Source of the DNA: JAJRXG01 sp964640065
GTDB lineage: Bacteria; Bacteroidota; Bacteroidia; Chitinophagales; Saprospiraceae
DNA length: 64,000 nucleotides
Assembly: GCA_964640065.1 (NCBI GenBank)
Contig: CAZXIE010000004.1
Coordinates: 1-64,000, forward strand
Reading direction: 5' to 3'
Made by a program: the position numbers and the translations under genes. The notes under the pieces were generated by a model that was not told the DNA's origin, did not search any database, and saw nothing but the letters and a program-made list of their open reading frames with translations. Below are positions 44,945-54,406 of this stretch, piece after piece. Position 1 is the stretch's first letter; the number at the start of each line of letters is the position of its first letter.

Positions 44945-46111
44945 TTAGGTTTTCACGACTTCATTTCTCCGCCTGTACCAGTAGATCATCCCGATCACAC
45001 CGGCTGTAAATATGCCCATAGATATCAGCTGAGCTTGCGATAGCTGTGTACCTAGGAAGTCATATCTAGGGTTGACACGGATAAACTCAACTAAAAATCG
45101 CTCGGTACTCATCAGGATAGCGAATAAGAAAAAGATAAATCCTGACCACACCACCCGTTTTCTCAGTACCCAAAGAACTAAGAAAATAAGTCCTCCCGTA
45201 ATCACCTCGTAGATAGGAGTTGGAAAGACATTAGAACTTAACTTCCTGCAGTATCGATCTGCACAACCGTCTATTGTTACACCTTCATTCAAAACGTTAT
45301 GAGGATAGTCGTATGCCCAAGCCCAATCTGGTAAAATGAACCAACCAGGTTTAGCAAGTTCATTGATGATGCCCCAGTCTCCGTCGCCAGAAAGTTGACA
45401 TCCTATTCTACCCACAGCGTATCCCAACATGAGAGCAGGTGCTACGGCATCCATGACGTAGATAGGTCGAATCTTGTTGCGCAAGAGATAAAGATAACTA
45501 GCTATAAATGCGAGAATCAATCCCCCATATATGGTCAGGCCACTTCCAGAAAAAAGCTGACCTAGAGGATCTTGCCAAAAAGCATCAAGATTTTCTAGTA
45601 TCGAAAAAATCTTCGCACCAGCTATTCCAAAAATGGCAGCTATAATGATGATATCTCCGACTCGTTGTGAAGGAAAGATGTTACGGATAACAGTTTTAGG
45701 TTGATCAAGTTTGCTTTTTAACCCTTGCCAGTATGTATAACCCGCAAAGGTTGCTCCGACCAACAATCCAATCAATAGGTTACCCTGACCAGAAAAAACG
45801 ATACCCGCAGCATCTAACTTAAAGGCCTCGAAGTCATTAGCGATTACAGGAACTTTGAATCCAAGTATAAATCCGAAAAGACCATTGCTGATCATCTCAC
45901 TAATATTGGCACCAGCACCCACTTTTTCTTCTCTCTTTGTAGAGGTCAGAATGCCTTCTTTTTCTTTTCTTTTGAGTTCTAGATATAGCACATAGCCCAA
46001 GACAAAAAACGCCAGCCCAAAGAACAAACCGAACATTTGGATGATCGAAAAAGCATTATCTCTAGCCGAACCGAAGAGGTCGTGAAATAGATATGATAGA
46101 TTAGGATACAT
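44945..46111 (-). CDS. lgt: Prolipoprotein diacylglyceryl transferase
   Basis: Inner-membrane enzyme that attaches diacylglycerol to the lipobox Cys of lipoproteins; 388 residues, longer than the roughly 290 of E. coli Lgt because of extra N-terminal and loop sequence usual in Bacteroidota. The signature MLGYAVGRIGCQLSGDGDWG (Arg and Gly-rich core) is present, and the C-terminal FLVEFIRVNPRY segment matches the family. Several membrane helices are evident. Stop codon lies 3 bases from the convergent CarboxypepD-like gene. Confidence 0.94.
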   Translation of the reverse strand: MYPNLSYLFHDLFGSARDNAFSIIQMFGLFFGLAFFVLGYVLYLELKRKEKEGILTSTKREEKVGAGANISEMISNGLFGFILGFKVPVIANDFEAFKLDAAGIVFSGQGNLLIGLLVGATFAGYTYWQGLKSKLDQPKTVIRNIFPSQRVGDIIIIAAIFGIAGAKIFSILENLDAFWQDPLGQLFSGSGLTIYGGLILAFIASYLYLLRNKIRPIYVMDAVAPALMLGYAVGRIGCQLSGDGDWGIINELAKPGWFILPDWAWAYDYPHNVLNEGVTIDGCADRYCRKLSSNVFPTPIYEVITGGLIFLVLWVLRKRVVWSGFIFFLFAILMSTERFLVEFIRVNPRYDFLGTQLSQAQLISMGIFTAGVIGMIYWYRRRNEVVKT

Positions 46112-46174
46112 GCGATCGTTTTATCAAAAAACCAAGGTAGGATAATGGAGATGGAGGAACAACTTCAAAGCCAC

Positions 46175-46864
46175 TTATATGCTGACACCTAAGCATGCAA
46201 CGATTATTTCCTCAGGAGATATCTTAATTAGCTTAGAAGTACATGCTGCTATCGTAGACCCCGTAGTGACTACGTCATCTATTAAGATGATTTTTTCTGG
46301 CCTCTCTCCTTTATGATTCGGGTTCAGAGCAAAGGCATGTTTTAGGACCTCGGTGCGATCGCCTTGGTCTTTTTTAGTTTGAGAAGCTGTATCCGTTTTT
46401 CTTATCAAAAGATCCTGTATGATCGGCAAACCAGATACTTTAGATACACCTCGAGCGATTTCTTCCGCTTGATTGTATCCTCGCTTCTTTTTCTTTTTAG
46501 GGTGTATCGGAACAGGTACCAAAGCATAGTCGCTTAAGTCTTGGGATTGAAGTTGCTTTTGCCAAAGCAGATGGCCTAAATAGTGTCCTATTTTATAAAG
46601 CCCATCATACTTGAGATAGTGGACCATCTCGGCCACATAAGACTCTTTAGTATAATAAAACAGGGAGTAGAATCTTGCCACTTCATCGGGAAACTGTTCT
46701 TTGCCTGCAAGCGTAGCTGTAGCATCTTCTGGCAGCTGTAAAAAGGGTAGATGAGTAAAACAAGACCGACAGAGCTCCTCTTCAACCTGAGGTCTTCTAA
46801 CACGACAAGCAACACATAAATCTGGAAAAACTACATTTTTAAAGCTCTCCAGTATACGTGTCAT
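46175..46864 (-). CDS. ComF family phosphoribosyltransferase-like protein
   Basis: 229 residues. N-terminal zinc-binding CVACRVRRPQVEEELCRSC (four cysteines) followed by the double-strand region, then ALVPVPIHPKKKKKRGYNQAEEIA and the phosphoribosyltransferase loop KIILIDDVVTTGSTIAAC. ComF is tied to DNA uptake in naturally competent bacteria, but members occur widely and the function in Bacteroidota is unclear. It is 27 bases downstream of the TM2/TPR gene on the same strand. Confidence 0.92.
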   Translation of the reverse strand: MTRILESFKNVVFPDLCVACRVRRPQVEEELCRSCFTHLPFLQLPEDATATLAGKEQFPDEVARFYSLFYYTKESYVAEMVHYLKYDGLYKIGHYLGHLLWQKQLQSQDLSDYALVPVPIHPKKKKKRGYNQAEEIARGVSKVSGLPIIQDLLIRKTDTASQTKKDQGDRTEVLKHAFALNPNHKGERPEKIILIDDVVTTGSTIAACTSKLIKISPEEIIVACLGVSI

Positions 46865-46891
46865 ATTAGAGTGATTTCACTTTCGTAAATA

Positions 46892-47650
46892 TTATCTCGC
46901 TAAAACTTTTTTTCTTTCTCTTGTGAACTCTTGCTCCGTGAGAACTCCTTTTTTTCTAAGTTCCATAAGACGATTCAATTGAGCCAATAGAATATCATCC
47001 ATTGGTCTTTCGCCAGATTCTTTCTCTTGTCGAACTTGTCTAGTTCTTTTGAAGCTTCTCGTTTTGAATTCTTGAAATTCTGGTTGAATCCGTATGAACG
47101 CCAGGTCATCATGAGACATGATGCGGCTTTGATCTTTCAGACCTTTGGCCACAGATAACTCTATGTATTTGAAGGCCTCTTCTTTATCTTCCATTAAGGA
47201 GTAAGCACAAGCAAGATTAAAATACAGCGAAACGTCATTAGGGTCGATCTTTAGAGCCTTATGAAAATCCTCTATCGCTTCTTCGATATCGTATTCCTTA
47301 TATTTTTTAATACCACTTTTTTTGAAAGGGTTGGCTCTGACCACAGATTTACCTCGAGTGTTAGTGGACTTTTTTTGATCGTAATAATCCCTTTGCTTTT
47401 TAGGTCGTCCACCTTTTTTTCTTCGAGTAGACTTTCTGTTGAACTTGCGATCAAACTCTTCAGGAGGCATCATCAGATACCTCATGCCATCGATAATTCC
47501 TAAGATTATGGGTATCGGAAAAAGCTCGATCGTCATCATCGTAAGGAACACATAAAATATACCCGCACCTGTATCTCTCAGGTAAAATTTATGGATGCCA
47601 AAAATCCCACCAAAGATGGCAAGCATAGCTGCTACATGCTTATTCTTCAT
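46892..47650 (-). CDS. TM2 domain protein with TPR-like and SHOCT segments
   Basis: 252 residues combining three modules: an N-terminal TM2 domain (AMLAIFGGIFGIHKFYLRDTGAGIFYVFLTMM, about residues 8-60), a very basic linker (residues about 70-105), TPR-like helices (EEAIEDFHKALKIDPNDVSLYFNLACAYSLMEDKEEAFKYIELSV, about 120-175), and a C-terminal SHOCT-like hairpin (ILLAQLNRLMELRKKGVLTEQEFTRERKKVL). A TM2-TPR-SHOCT combination suggests a membrane-anchored assembly protein; I cannot name a function. Confidence 0.8.
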   Translation of the reverse strand: MKNKHVAAMLAIFGGIFGIHKFYLRDTGAGIFYVFLTMMTIELFPIPIILGIIDGMRYLMMPPEEFDRKFNRKSTRRKKGGRPKKQRDYYDQKKSTNTRGKSVVRANPFKKSGIKKYKEYDIEEAIEDFHKALKIDPNDVSLYFNLACAYSLMEDKEEAFKYIELSVAKGLKDQSRIMSHDDLAFIRIQPEFQEFKTRSFKRTRQVRQEKESGERPMDDILLAQLNRLMELRKKGVLTEQEFTRERKKVLAR

Positions 47651-47922
47651 AGTTCAGACACTGAAGGCAATTTATAGAAAAAGAAGGACATGAGAATTTG
47701 CTTTTCGATCTATACTCCATGATATCTGTCAAACTAGCTCATAAAGTATAAAGTTGATCAAAGACTTCTTGTGGGGCGAACATAGAAAAGAACGAACATA
47801 TATGAATTTTTTATATATTTACTTCCTGTTACAACCAACTCAGGGATAGGTAAAAGAATCATTGTTTTCGTACCTGTTTAAATCGACGTACTATTCGTTG
47901 CCTGAGATACCAAACTGGGCTA

Positions 47923-50900
47923 GTGTACCTATTACTAGCCACCTGGTCCTTTAGCATCACTGCACAGGACTTAACCTTTTGCGGGAACGGGTACTTTATG
48001 GACCTCTCCGTCGGCTACACTCCTACTAGTATTGGACTTGAATTATGCGGTTGCAGCGATGACGTTGTTAACTGTGAATTATTACATGTTGTCATGCAAA
48101 ACGGGACGAACGCCCTCGATTGTCCAGAGATATCTATAACAGAAAGGTGGTGGAGAGAACAAAGAGACCTTATAGACATATATGATCCAGAGACTTGTCA
48201 AGAATATCCAGAATCCGCTTCTCACTCAGATAGATATGAGATAAGTACAGAACATCTTGAGCCAGGAGATACGCTAAGATTACTTGTCTGTAAGACAGAA
48301 CCCGAAGATGACTTTGTGATGGAGTTCAGCGCAACTCCTGGTCCTTCGTGCAGTACTTTTAGGTGTGCCCCACAGATGTCCTGTCCTGTTGAGACCTCTT
48401 TACATCCAGATGGACAGTGCCGATATATTATACCAGATTTTCTTCCTAGCATCATACTTAGAGATACTTGTATGTCACCTCCGACGATAGTAACAGGTGA
48501 CTTTACGATTATGCAAACTCCTGCACCAGGGACTCAGGTGAGCGAACCTCTATTTGTGGAGATTGAAGTTGCGACTGATGAGGGAGAGGTGATTACAGCA
48601 TGTGACATCTCCATATTGCTGGCTCCTAACCTTCCCCCAACTATAGATATACCCCAAGAACTTGCTGATATACAGGCTCACGAACCGTTTCCTTCGATGG
48701 AAACCATCTTCGCCACCGATACAGTTGGACTTGGGATCATACAACAGATTCCGGCATTTGCTACAGTCGACTCTTTTGAGAGAGATGATTGTGATGGATA
48801 TATCGTGACTTATAGATGGTCTGCCACTGATGGATGTGGTGCTACTTCAGAGATCACTTCTACTTTTAGTGTCCTTCCCGATAACATAGGACCATCGTTC
48901 ACTTCACAACCAACGCGATTAGACACTGTCTTAGCTGGAGAAGAATTTCCAATTATAGAAGATTTACAAGCAGAAAACCCTGACGGATCAACAGAAGGAG
49001 TGTCTATTACATCTTCGGTTGATGCTTTCGTCATTGATGATTGTCGAGGGTATGAGGTAACTTATAGGTGGATCGCACGAGATACATGTGAAGATGAAAC
49101 CATGGTTACAAGTGTCTTTTTTGTTGAGCCTAATAGAACACCACCGATGTTTTTGAATGGCCCTAATGAGATACCTAATATTTACGCAAGTGATAGCCTT
49201 CCTGTTCCAGAAGAGTTAATCGCAGTAAATGCGGAAGGTATGATAGATGGGGTAGAGGTGATACATAGTTTTGAACTTTTGAATGGAGATCCATGTGATT
49301 CACTTGAGGTCGTTTACTCATGGGTTGCGACAGATACATGTGGTCTAATGACAGATGTCTCTACAAGCTTTTTTATCCTTCCGGATACTTTGACGGGCTT
49401 TGTAAGTCAAGGATTAGAAGACTTGATGGTTGAGTTAAGTGTAGAATGTACAGAGACAGCTCAGATTGTGGTTCCCATTGATTTAGATCGATTTGTTAAT
49501 CATGTGGTTACGATTACTATCTTCGATGAGGATGGAGAAGAGGTAGATGAATATCTGTATACAGGGCCTGAGGACTATCTTTTTGGCACTGGTAGCTTTC
49601 AGGTTATCTATGATATAGGAGATCAGTGCGGTAATAGTATCCAAGACACAATCAATGTCCAAGTAGCCGACGTATCTGCTCCTCTCTTTGTTTGCACGGA
49701 TGATCACTTTGTTGTCCTAACTGATTTTAACTCCTGCACGGCCGCAGCGGATTGGCCCGTCCCGATAGTTCAAGACAATTGTGATGACGTAGGCATAATT
49801 CAAATTTCAGGGCCTGTATTGGGAGAACAAATTCCTGTCGGCACCTATGAGATTATATATGAAGCAAAAGATGAAAGTGGTAACTCTTCAAGATGCTCTT
49901 TCCTGCTAACCGTTTCATCTGCGGACTTGATGTCGCTTAGTTGTGAACAAGTGGACTTATATGTAGGGACATCATGTGAGGCAATGTTTACTTTAGAAGA
50001 TGTATTTAATATCGAATCTGTTGAATGTCTTCCTGATTTTGAACTATCGGTGTTTACACAAAGTGATACGCTTACGGGCGATACTATAATACTCACGAAT
50101 CTTTTCAATCAAGTTCTATCCTATCAATTTTGCGATATACAAACGGGCATATGTTGTAAAAACGATATAGTAGTCTTAGACACTATAGCACCTGTAATAG
50201 CATGCACAGACACTATAAGTATTTCTTGTCTCGAAGATCCTCAATCTTACAGACCAAATGTTTTTGAGGAGTGTACAGAAATTATATGGAGAGTAAGAGA
50301 CCTTGCTACTGAAGACATCTGTGACGTTACAGATGTTAGTCTGAATATCACACGAGAATTTATTGCATTAGATCAAGCAGGCAATGTCTCTGCTGCGTGT
50401 GTAGTTGTGATACAAGTTACACCTGCTGACCTTGCTGACTTAGAAAATGAAGGTAGTATACTTTGGCCTGTTGATATCACACTATCGTGTGAGGATTTTG
50501 AAATGAACCAACTATCTAATCGAACACTTGATACACCTAATTTAGAATCAGACATACCTACTCTAACAATAGAAGATGCATGTAATATCACTTCATTTCT
50601 TTCGGATAGAATTATATCTCAAACATCATGTGTAACAATTATAGAAAGAACATGGACTGTAAGAGATGATAGTTGTGAATCAAATCAACAAGAAGTAACT
50701 AACATACAGATGATCACTTTGATTGATGATCGTCCTCCGACAGCGACCATTTTGGCAGACACATTTAGAGTCTTAATTAGCCAAGATGAATGTTACGGAT
50801 ATTTTAATACAAGAAACATCGCTATACAATTAGAAGACGACTGTCAGTCTAGTTCTGCCTTAAGATGGAGTTTGGTTCTTAATGGAGAGTTTGTTCCTCC

Positions 50901-53793
50901 TATCGACTCTATTCCTCTACCGTATGGTCCTAACCAAGTTGTCATTGCTCTTTTTGATGAGTGTGACAATATAGGTTATGATACACTGCATGTAACAGTT
51001 CGCGACCATATTATGCCTGTTGCAATATGTCTTGAACACACAGTAATCGCGGTATCAGATGAAGTAGTTTTTTATCCTGCAGAAGCTCTTGATGTTGGCT
51101 CCTCGGACAACTGTGAAGTTGCAGAAATCCTAGTTCGTAAAATGGACAGAACCTGCCCATCTGAAGACAGCAGATTTAAAAATCATGTGATGATCTGTTG
51201 TGCTGATGTAGGAGATACGATAACACTTATGCTTAAGGTCATTGATCAGGCAGGAAATGAAAATTATTGTACGGGCTCGCTACGAGTTCAGGATAAAGTA
51301 GCACCAACTATATCATGTCCGCCGGACATCGTTGTTAATTGTACGATTGATCTATCTACGCAAGATGAAGCTGATCCTTTTGGCCATCTATTTGGAAAGA
51401 TTGGAAGTTTCTTTGAAAGAAGTAATATTCAAATTCACCCAAGAGACTTCGTTTCTAGCAGCGGAGAGATGTTGGATGGATTTACAGAAGACAATTGTGG
51501 CACTCCGAATGTCGTAGTAGTTGATACCCGAGAAGAACTTGATGATTGTGGTGCTGGGTTTATATATAGATCATTTACGGCAGTGGACCAATATGGGAAT
51601 CAGTCCGAGACATGCACGCAGACTATAGAAATCAGAAGCGGTGGCGAAGAACTTAATAGTCGAATGATTAGATTCCCTAAAGAAGAAATTACAATCACTT
51701 CATGTGGTGACACCTCTAATATCAGTCCGAATTTCTTAGGCCGCCCTGAATTGTCGGGGGCATCATGTGCTCTAATAGCGATGAGCTATGAAGACATGTT
51801 TCTCAATTCAGATGAAGACATAGAGGGGTCTTGTGTAAAAGTCATCAGAACATGGACTATCGTAGATTGGTGCGATGAAGATCCTCTTTCTAATGCTATT
51901 ATTTACGAACAGGTTATCAAGCTGACGGACCAAAAAGCACCGACGATAACGTCATGTTCCACATACCTGCATTTTGCAGAACCTTCCGATAACTGTGATC
52001 ATGTATTAGTTGAACTAAGTAGTTACGCACTTGATGATTGTGTAGCATCTTCATCACTCAGGTGGACATTAGAAATAGACTATAATGCGTCAGGTTTTGT
52101 AGATGAGAGAATGAATCTCAGACCAGATAGTACAGGTCACGTACTACTGAAAATAGAATTACCAATCGGAGAACATCTTATATCATGGACGGTTTTGGAC
52201 CCATGTGGAAATTCTTCAAGTTGTTCCGAATTAATACTTGTCGAAAATAGTAAGGCGCCTGTTCCTTTTGCTATAGGTACGGCAACATCGCTTGGCGATA
52301 ATGGTGCAGTAGAACTTTGGGCAGAAGATGTTATTATAAAATCAGAACATCCTTGCACCTCTAATATTCAAGAACTCATCAGTAGAAGTAATGAAGGAAT
52401 AGAATCAGCCGCCGCTAGTTTGATATTTACATGTGATGATATCGGGACTCAGGATATCAAAGTATACTCAATTATAGAGTTATCGGACGGTTCGATAACA
52501 TATAGTTTTACGATTGTTTCTGTAGCGGTAAGAGAAGGTGAGTACAGTTGTGGTTCAGAAGCAAGTAACAACGCAGGATTGATTTCTGGCATAGTCTTCC
52601 TCGAGGATGGAAGATTAGTACCTGATGTTAAGTTATCTCTATTCCAATCTTTTTCAAACGAGTACGTGGGAAGTGATACGACAGGGGTTGCAGGATTGTA
52701 TGACTTAGGTGAGATAAGCGCGGAGGCTCCTCATGCAGTAATGCCTTCCCTAGGAGGAAGCCCAACAGCGGGCTTGTCGACATTAGATATGATACTTGTT
52801 CAACGACATTTGCTGGGCATTGAGAAATTTGATTCGCCGTATAAAATCATCGCTTCAGATATAAATAGAGACCGAAGACTTTCATCGCTAGATCTTCTTC
52901 ACATGAGGCGAGCACTTCTTCGCTTAGATTCTGATTTTGATCACCATCCTTCTTGGAGGTTTATTAATGATCAACAGTATTTCAGAGATCAACGATTTCC
53001 GATGGAAGAAGAGTTGCCGAAGGACTTTTTTGTTACCTATGACAATCCGATCCTTGATCTCGTAGCAATAAAAATAGGAGATGTGAACGGTTCTGTAGAG
53101 TTATCGAATGACCATCTCTCTGCGAGTCGCTCAGTTGTATCGCTAGTCACTACTGACAAGAAAATAAGCGAGAATGAAGAAGTGACTGTGCAACTTCAAC
53201 TACCAACAGCAAAGAGTTTATCTGGTTATCAGATGACTATAAGTTTTGATGCTGATATTCTTACTTTATTAGATGTGGAAACATATAAACAAGGTGAAGT
53301 CTATTTTAATTTGTTGGAGCCAGGTTTGCTTCTGGTTTCTTCTACAGGAGAAAAAGATCTTTACAATAATGATTATATAGCGCAGATAAAATTCAGCAGC
53401 CTTGCTAAGGGGCAATTATCTGAACTCCTATCAATACAAAGTGCACCTCTAGAGGCCGAGTTATACACAACCGAGCTTGAGTCTCAAGAACTAAGGCTTT
53501 CTTTCATAGATGAGATTAACATTAATGACAAGAACTGGAATCTAGTTTCTGTTTCACCTAATCCATTTAGCAGTGCGACGACGGTTACAATAGATCTTAT
53601 GGAAGATACAGAACTGACGATGGAGATCTACGATATATCTGGTAGAAGAGTAGTAAGCCAACACCAAATCTTACCTCAAGGTGTAAATAGCATAGAGTTA
53701 TCATCAAAAGAACTACCAGATAAGGGAGTCTATGGCTATAGACTTTCTTCGGCAACTCATGCGATAACAGGCAAACTGATATATACTAATTAG
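47923..53793 (+). CDS. Very large T9SS-exported HYR/dockerin/cohesin-like adhesin-type protein
   Basis: 1956 residues from GTG 47923. Only a clipped signal peptide results (MYLLLATWSFSITAQ); starting at ATT 47893 gives a canonical n-region (RCLRYQTGL), so the start is unsure. Contents: Cys-containing N-terminal region; three repeats of about 84 residues at 48634-49390, each with a xxYxVTYRWxAxDxC-like core; many HYR-like domains; a carboxypeptidase-regulatory segment (GLISGIVFLEDGRLV, about residue 1550); dockerin-like EF-hand pair DINRDRRLSSLDLL (about 1645); a cohesin-like module (VTVQLQLPTAKSLSGYQMTISF, about 1740-1860); and a type IX C-terminal sorting domain (VSPNPFSSATTVTIDL..., 1870-1956). 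Likely surface-displayed; binding role inferred. Confidence 0.88.
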   Translation: MYLLLATWSFSITAQDLTFCGNGYFMDLSVGYTPTSIGLELCGCSDDVVNCELLHVVMQNGTNALDCPEISITERWWREQRDLIDIYDPETCQEYPESASHSDRYEISTEHLEPGDTLRLLVCKTEPEDDFVMEFSATPGPSCSTFRCAPQMSCPVETSLHPDGQCRYIIPDFLPSIILRDTCMSPPTIVTGDFTIMQTPAPGTQVSEPLFVEIEVATDEGEVITACDISILLAPNLPPTIDIPQELADIQAHEPFPSMETIFATDTVGLGIIQQIPAFATVDSFERDDCDGYIVTYRWSATDGCGATSEITSTFSVLPDNIGPSFTSQPTRLDTVLAGEEFPIIEDLQAENPDGSTEGVSITSSVDAFVIDDCRGYEVTYRWIARDTCEDETMVTSVFFVEPNRTPPMFLNGPNEIPNIYASDSLPVPEELIAVNAEGMIDGVEVIHSFELLNGDPCDSLEVVYSWVATDTCGLMTDVSTSFFILPDTLTGFVSQGLEDLMVELSVECTETAQIVVPIDLDRFVNHVVTITIFDEDGEEVDEYLYTGPEDYLFGTGSFQVIYDIGDQCGNSIQDTINVQVADVSAPLFVCTDDHFVVLTDFNSCTAAADWPVPIVQDNCDDVGIIQISGPVLGEQIPVGTYEIIYEAKDESGNSSRCSFLLTVSSADLMSLSCEQVDLYVGTSCEAMFTLEDVFNIESVECLPDFELSVFTQSDTLTGDTIILTNLFNQVLSYQFCDIQTGICCKNDIVVLDTIAPVIACTDTISISCLEDPQSYRPNVFEECTEIIWRVRDLATEDICDVTDVSLNITREFIALDQAGNVSAACVVVIQVTPADLADLENEGSILWPVDITLSCEDFEMNQLSNRTLDTPNLESDIPTLTIEDACNITSFLSDRIISQTSCVTIIERTWTVRDDSCESNQQEVTNIQMITLIDDRPPTATILADTFRVLISQDECYGYFNTRNIAIQLEDDCQSSSALRWSLVLNGEFVPPIDSIPLPYGPNQVVIALFDECDNIGYDTLHVTVRDHIMPVAICLEHTVIAVSDEVVFYPAEALDVGSSDNCEVAEILVRKMDRTCPSEDSRFKNHVMICCADVGDTITLMLKVIDQAGNENYCTGSLRVQDKVAPTISCPPDIVVNCTIDLSTQDEADPFGHLFGKIGSFFERSNIQIHPRDFVSSSGEMLDGFTEDNCGTPNVVVVDTREELDDCGAGFIYRSFTAVDQYGNQSETCTQTIEIRSGGEELNSRMIRFPKEEITITSCGDTSNISPNFLGRPELSGASCALIAMSYEDMFLNSDEDIEGSCVKVIRTWTIVDWCDEDPLSNAIIYEQVIKLTDQKAPTITSCSTYLHFAEPSDNCDHVLVELSSYALDDCVASSSLRWTLEIDYNASGFVDERMNLRPDSTGHVLLKIELPIGEHLISWTVLDPCGNSSSCSELILVENSKAPVPFAIGTATSLGDNGAVELWAEDVIIKSEHPCTSNIQELISRSNEGIESAAASLIFTCDDIGTQDIKVYSIIELSDGSITYSFTIVSVAVREGEYSCGSEASNNAGLISGIVFLEDGRLVPDVKLSLFQSFSNEYVGSDTTGVAGLYDLGEISAEAPHAVMPSLGGSPTAGLSTLDMILVQRHLLGIEKFDSPYKIIASDINRDRRLSSLDLLHMRRALLRLDSDFDHHPSWRFINDQQYFRDQRFPMEEELPKDFFVTYDNPILDLVAIKIGDVNGSVELSNDHLSASRSVVSLVTTDKKISENEEVTVQLQLPTAKSLSGYQMTISFDADILTLLDVETYKQGEVYFNLLEPGLLLVSSTGEKDLYNNDYIAQIKFSSLAKGQLSELLSIQSAPLEAELYTTELESQELRLSFIDEININDKNWNLVSVSPNPFSSATTVTIDLMEDTELTMEIYDISGRRVVSQHQILPQGVNSIELSSKELPDKGVYGYRLSSATHAITGKLIYTN
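48634..49390 (+). repeat. Three tandem ~84-residue repeats inside the giant exported protein
   Basis: Units begin at 48634, 48889 and 49141, each about 84-85 codons. Shared layout: a Pro-rich opening (PPTIDIP, GPSFTSQP, PPMFLNGP), a middle ending in an Asp-Cys or similar pair, then YIVTYRWSATDGCG, YEVTYRWIARDTCE and LEVVYSWVATDTCG, and a closing FxxxP. They are diverged, so old duplications, and look like a tandem beta-sandwich stalk. Confidence 0.7.
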
Positions 53794-53806
53794 ATACCTT
53801 TATCAC

Positions 53807-54406
53807 ATGCAAGCTTTCTTTCATAAGAAGTATACAGAAGCAGGATGTGATGAAGCAGGAAGAGGATGTCTAGCTGGACCTGTCTTTGCAGCAGCAGTGA
53901 TACTACCTAAAGATTTCTATCATCCTAAACTCAAGGATAGTAAACTGCTTAAAGAGTCAGATCGAGAAGAGCTACGACCTTATATAGAGCAGAATGCCTT
54001 ATCTTATAGTGTACAATCAGTAGATGAAAAAGAGATCGACCAAATCAACATACTCAATGCCTCTTTTAAAGCTATGCACCTTGCTATAGGCAAACTTGCG
54101 TCTATACCTGAGTTACTATTAATAGATGGCAATAGATTCACTCCTTATCTAGGTATCCCACACCGATGTATCATCAAAGGAGATAATAAATATGCGAGCA
54201 TCGCTGCAGCAAGTATACTCGCCAAGACTTACAGAGATGATTATATGAAAAGGCTTAGCGAACAATACCCGACGTATGGTTGGCACCAGAACAAAGGGTA
54301 CGCTACATTGGCACATCGCGTGGCATTAGAGAAGGTTGGACCCAGCGAGTTTCATCGCAAATCTTTTACTGTCAAAGTAAAAACCACTACAGCCAAATCC
54401 ATATGA
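53807..54406 (+). CDS. rnhB: Ribonuclease HII
   Basis: Removes RNA from RNA-DNA hybrids and single ribonucleotides in DNA; 199 residues. Motifs: CDEAGRGCLAGPVFAAAVIL (first catalytic Asp-Glu), LLIDGNRF (Asp), IIKGDNKYASIAAASILAKTYRD (Asp) and the C-terminal GWHQNKGYATLAHRVAL. Follows the giant protein gene by 13 bases and its stop overlaps the start of the acyltransferase gene (ATGA), so this is a coupled cluster. Confidence 0.97.
   Translation: MQAFFHKKYTEAGCDEAGRGCLAGPVFAAAVILPKDFYHPKLKDSKLLKESDREELRPYIEQNALSYSVQSVDEKEIDQINILNASFKAMHLAIGKLASIPELLLIDGNRFTPYLGIPHRCIIKGDNKYASIAAASILAKTYRDDYMKRLSEQYPTYGWHQNKGYATLAHRVALEKVGPSEFHRKSFTVKVKTTTAKSI

Noticed and set aside
54280..54402. Longer acyltransferase start inside rnhB
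   Set aside because: The upstream codons overlap RNase HII coding in another frame; ATG 54403 in ATGA overlap fits the cluster.
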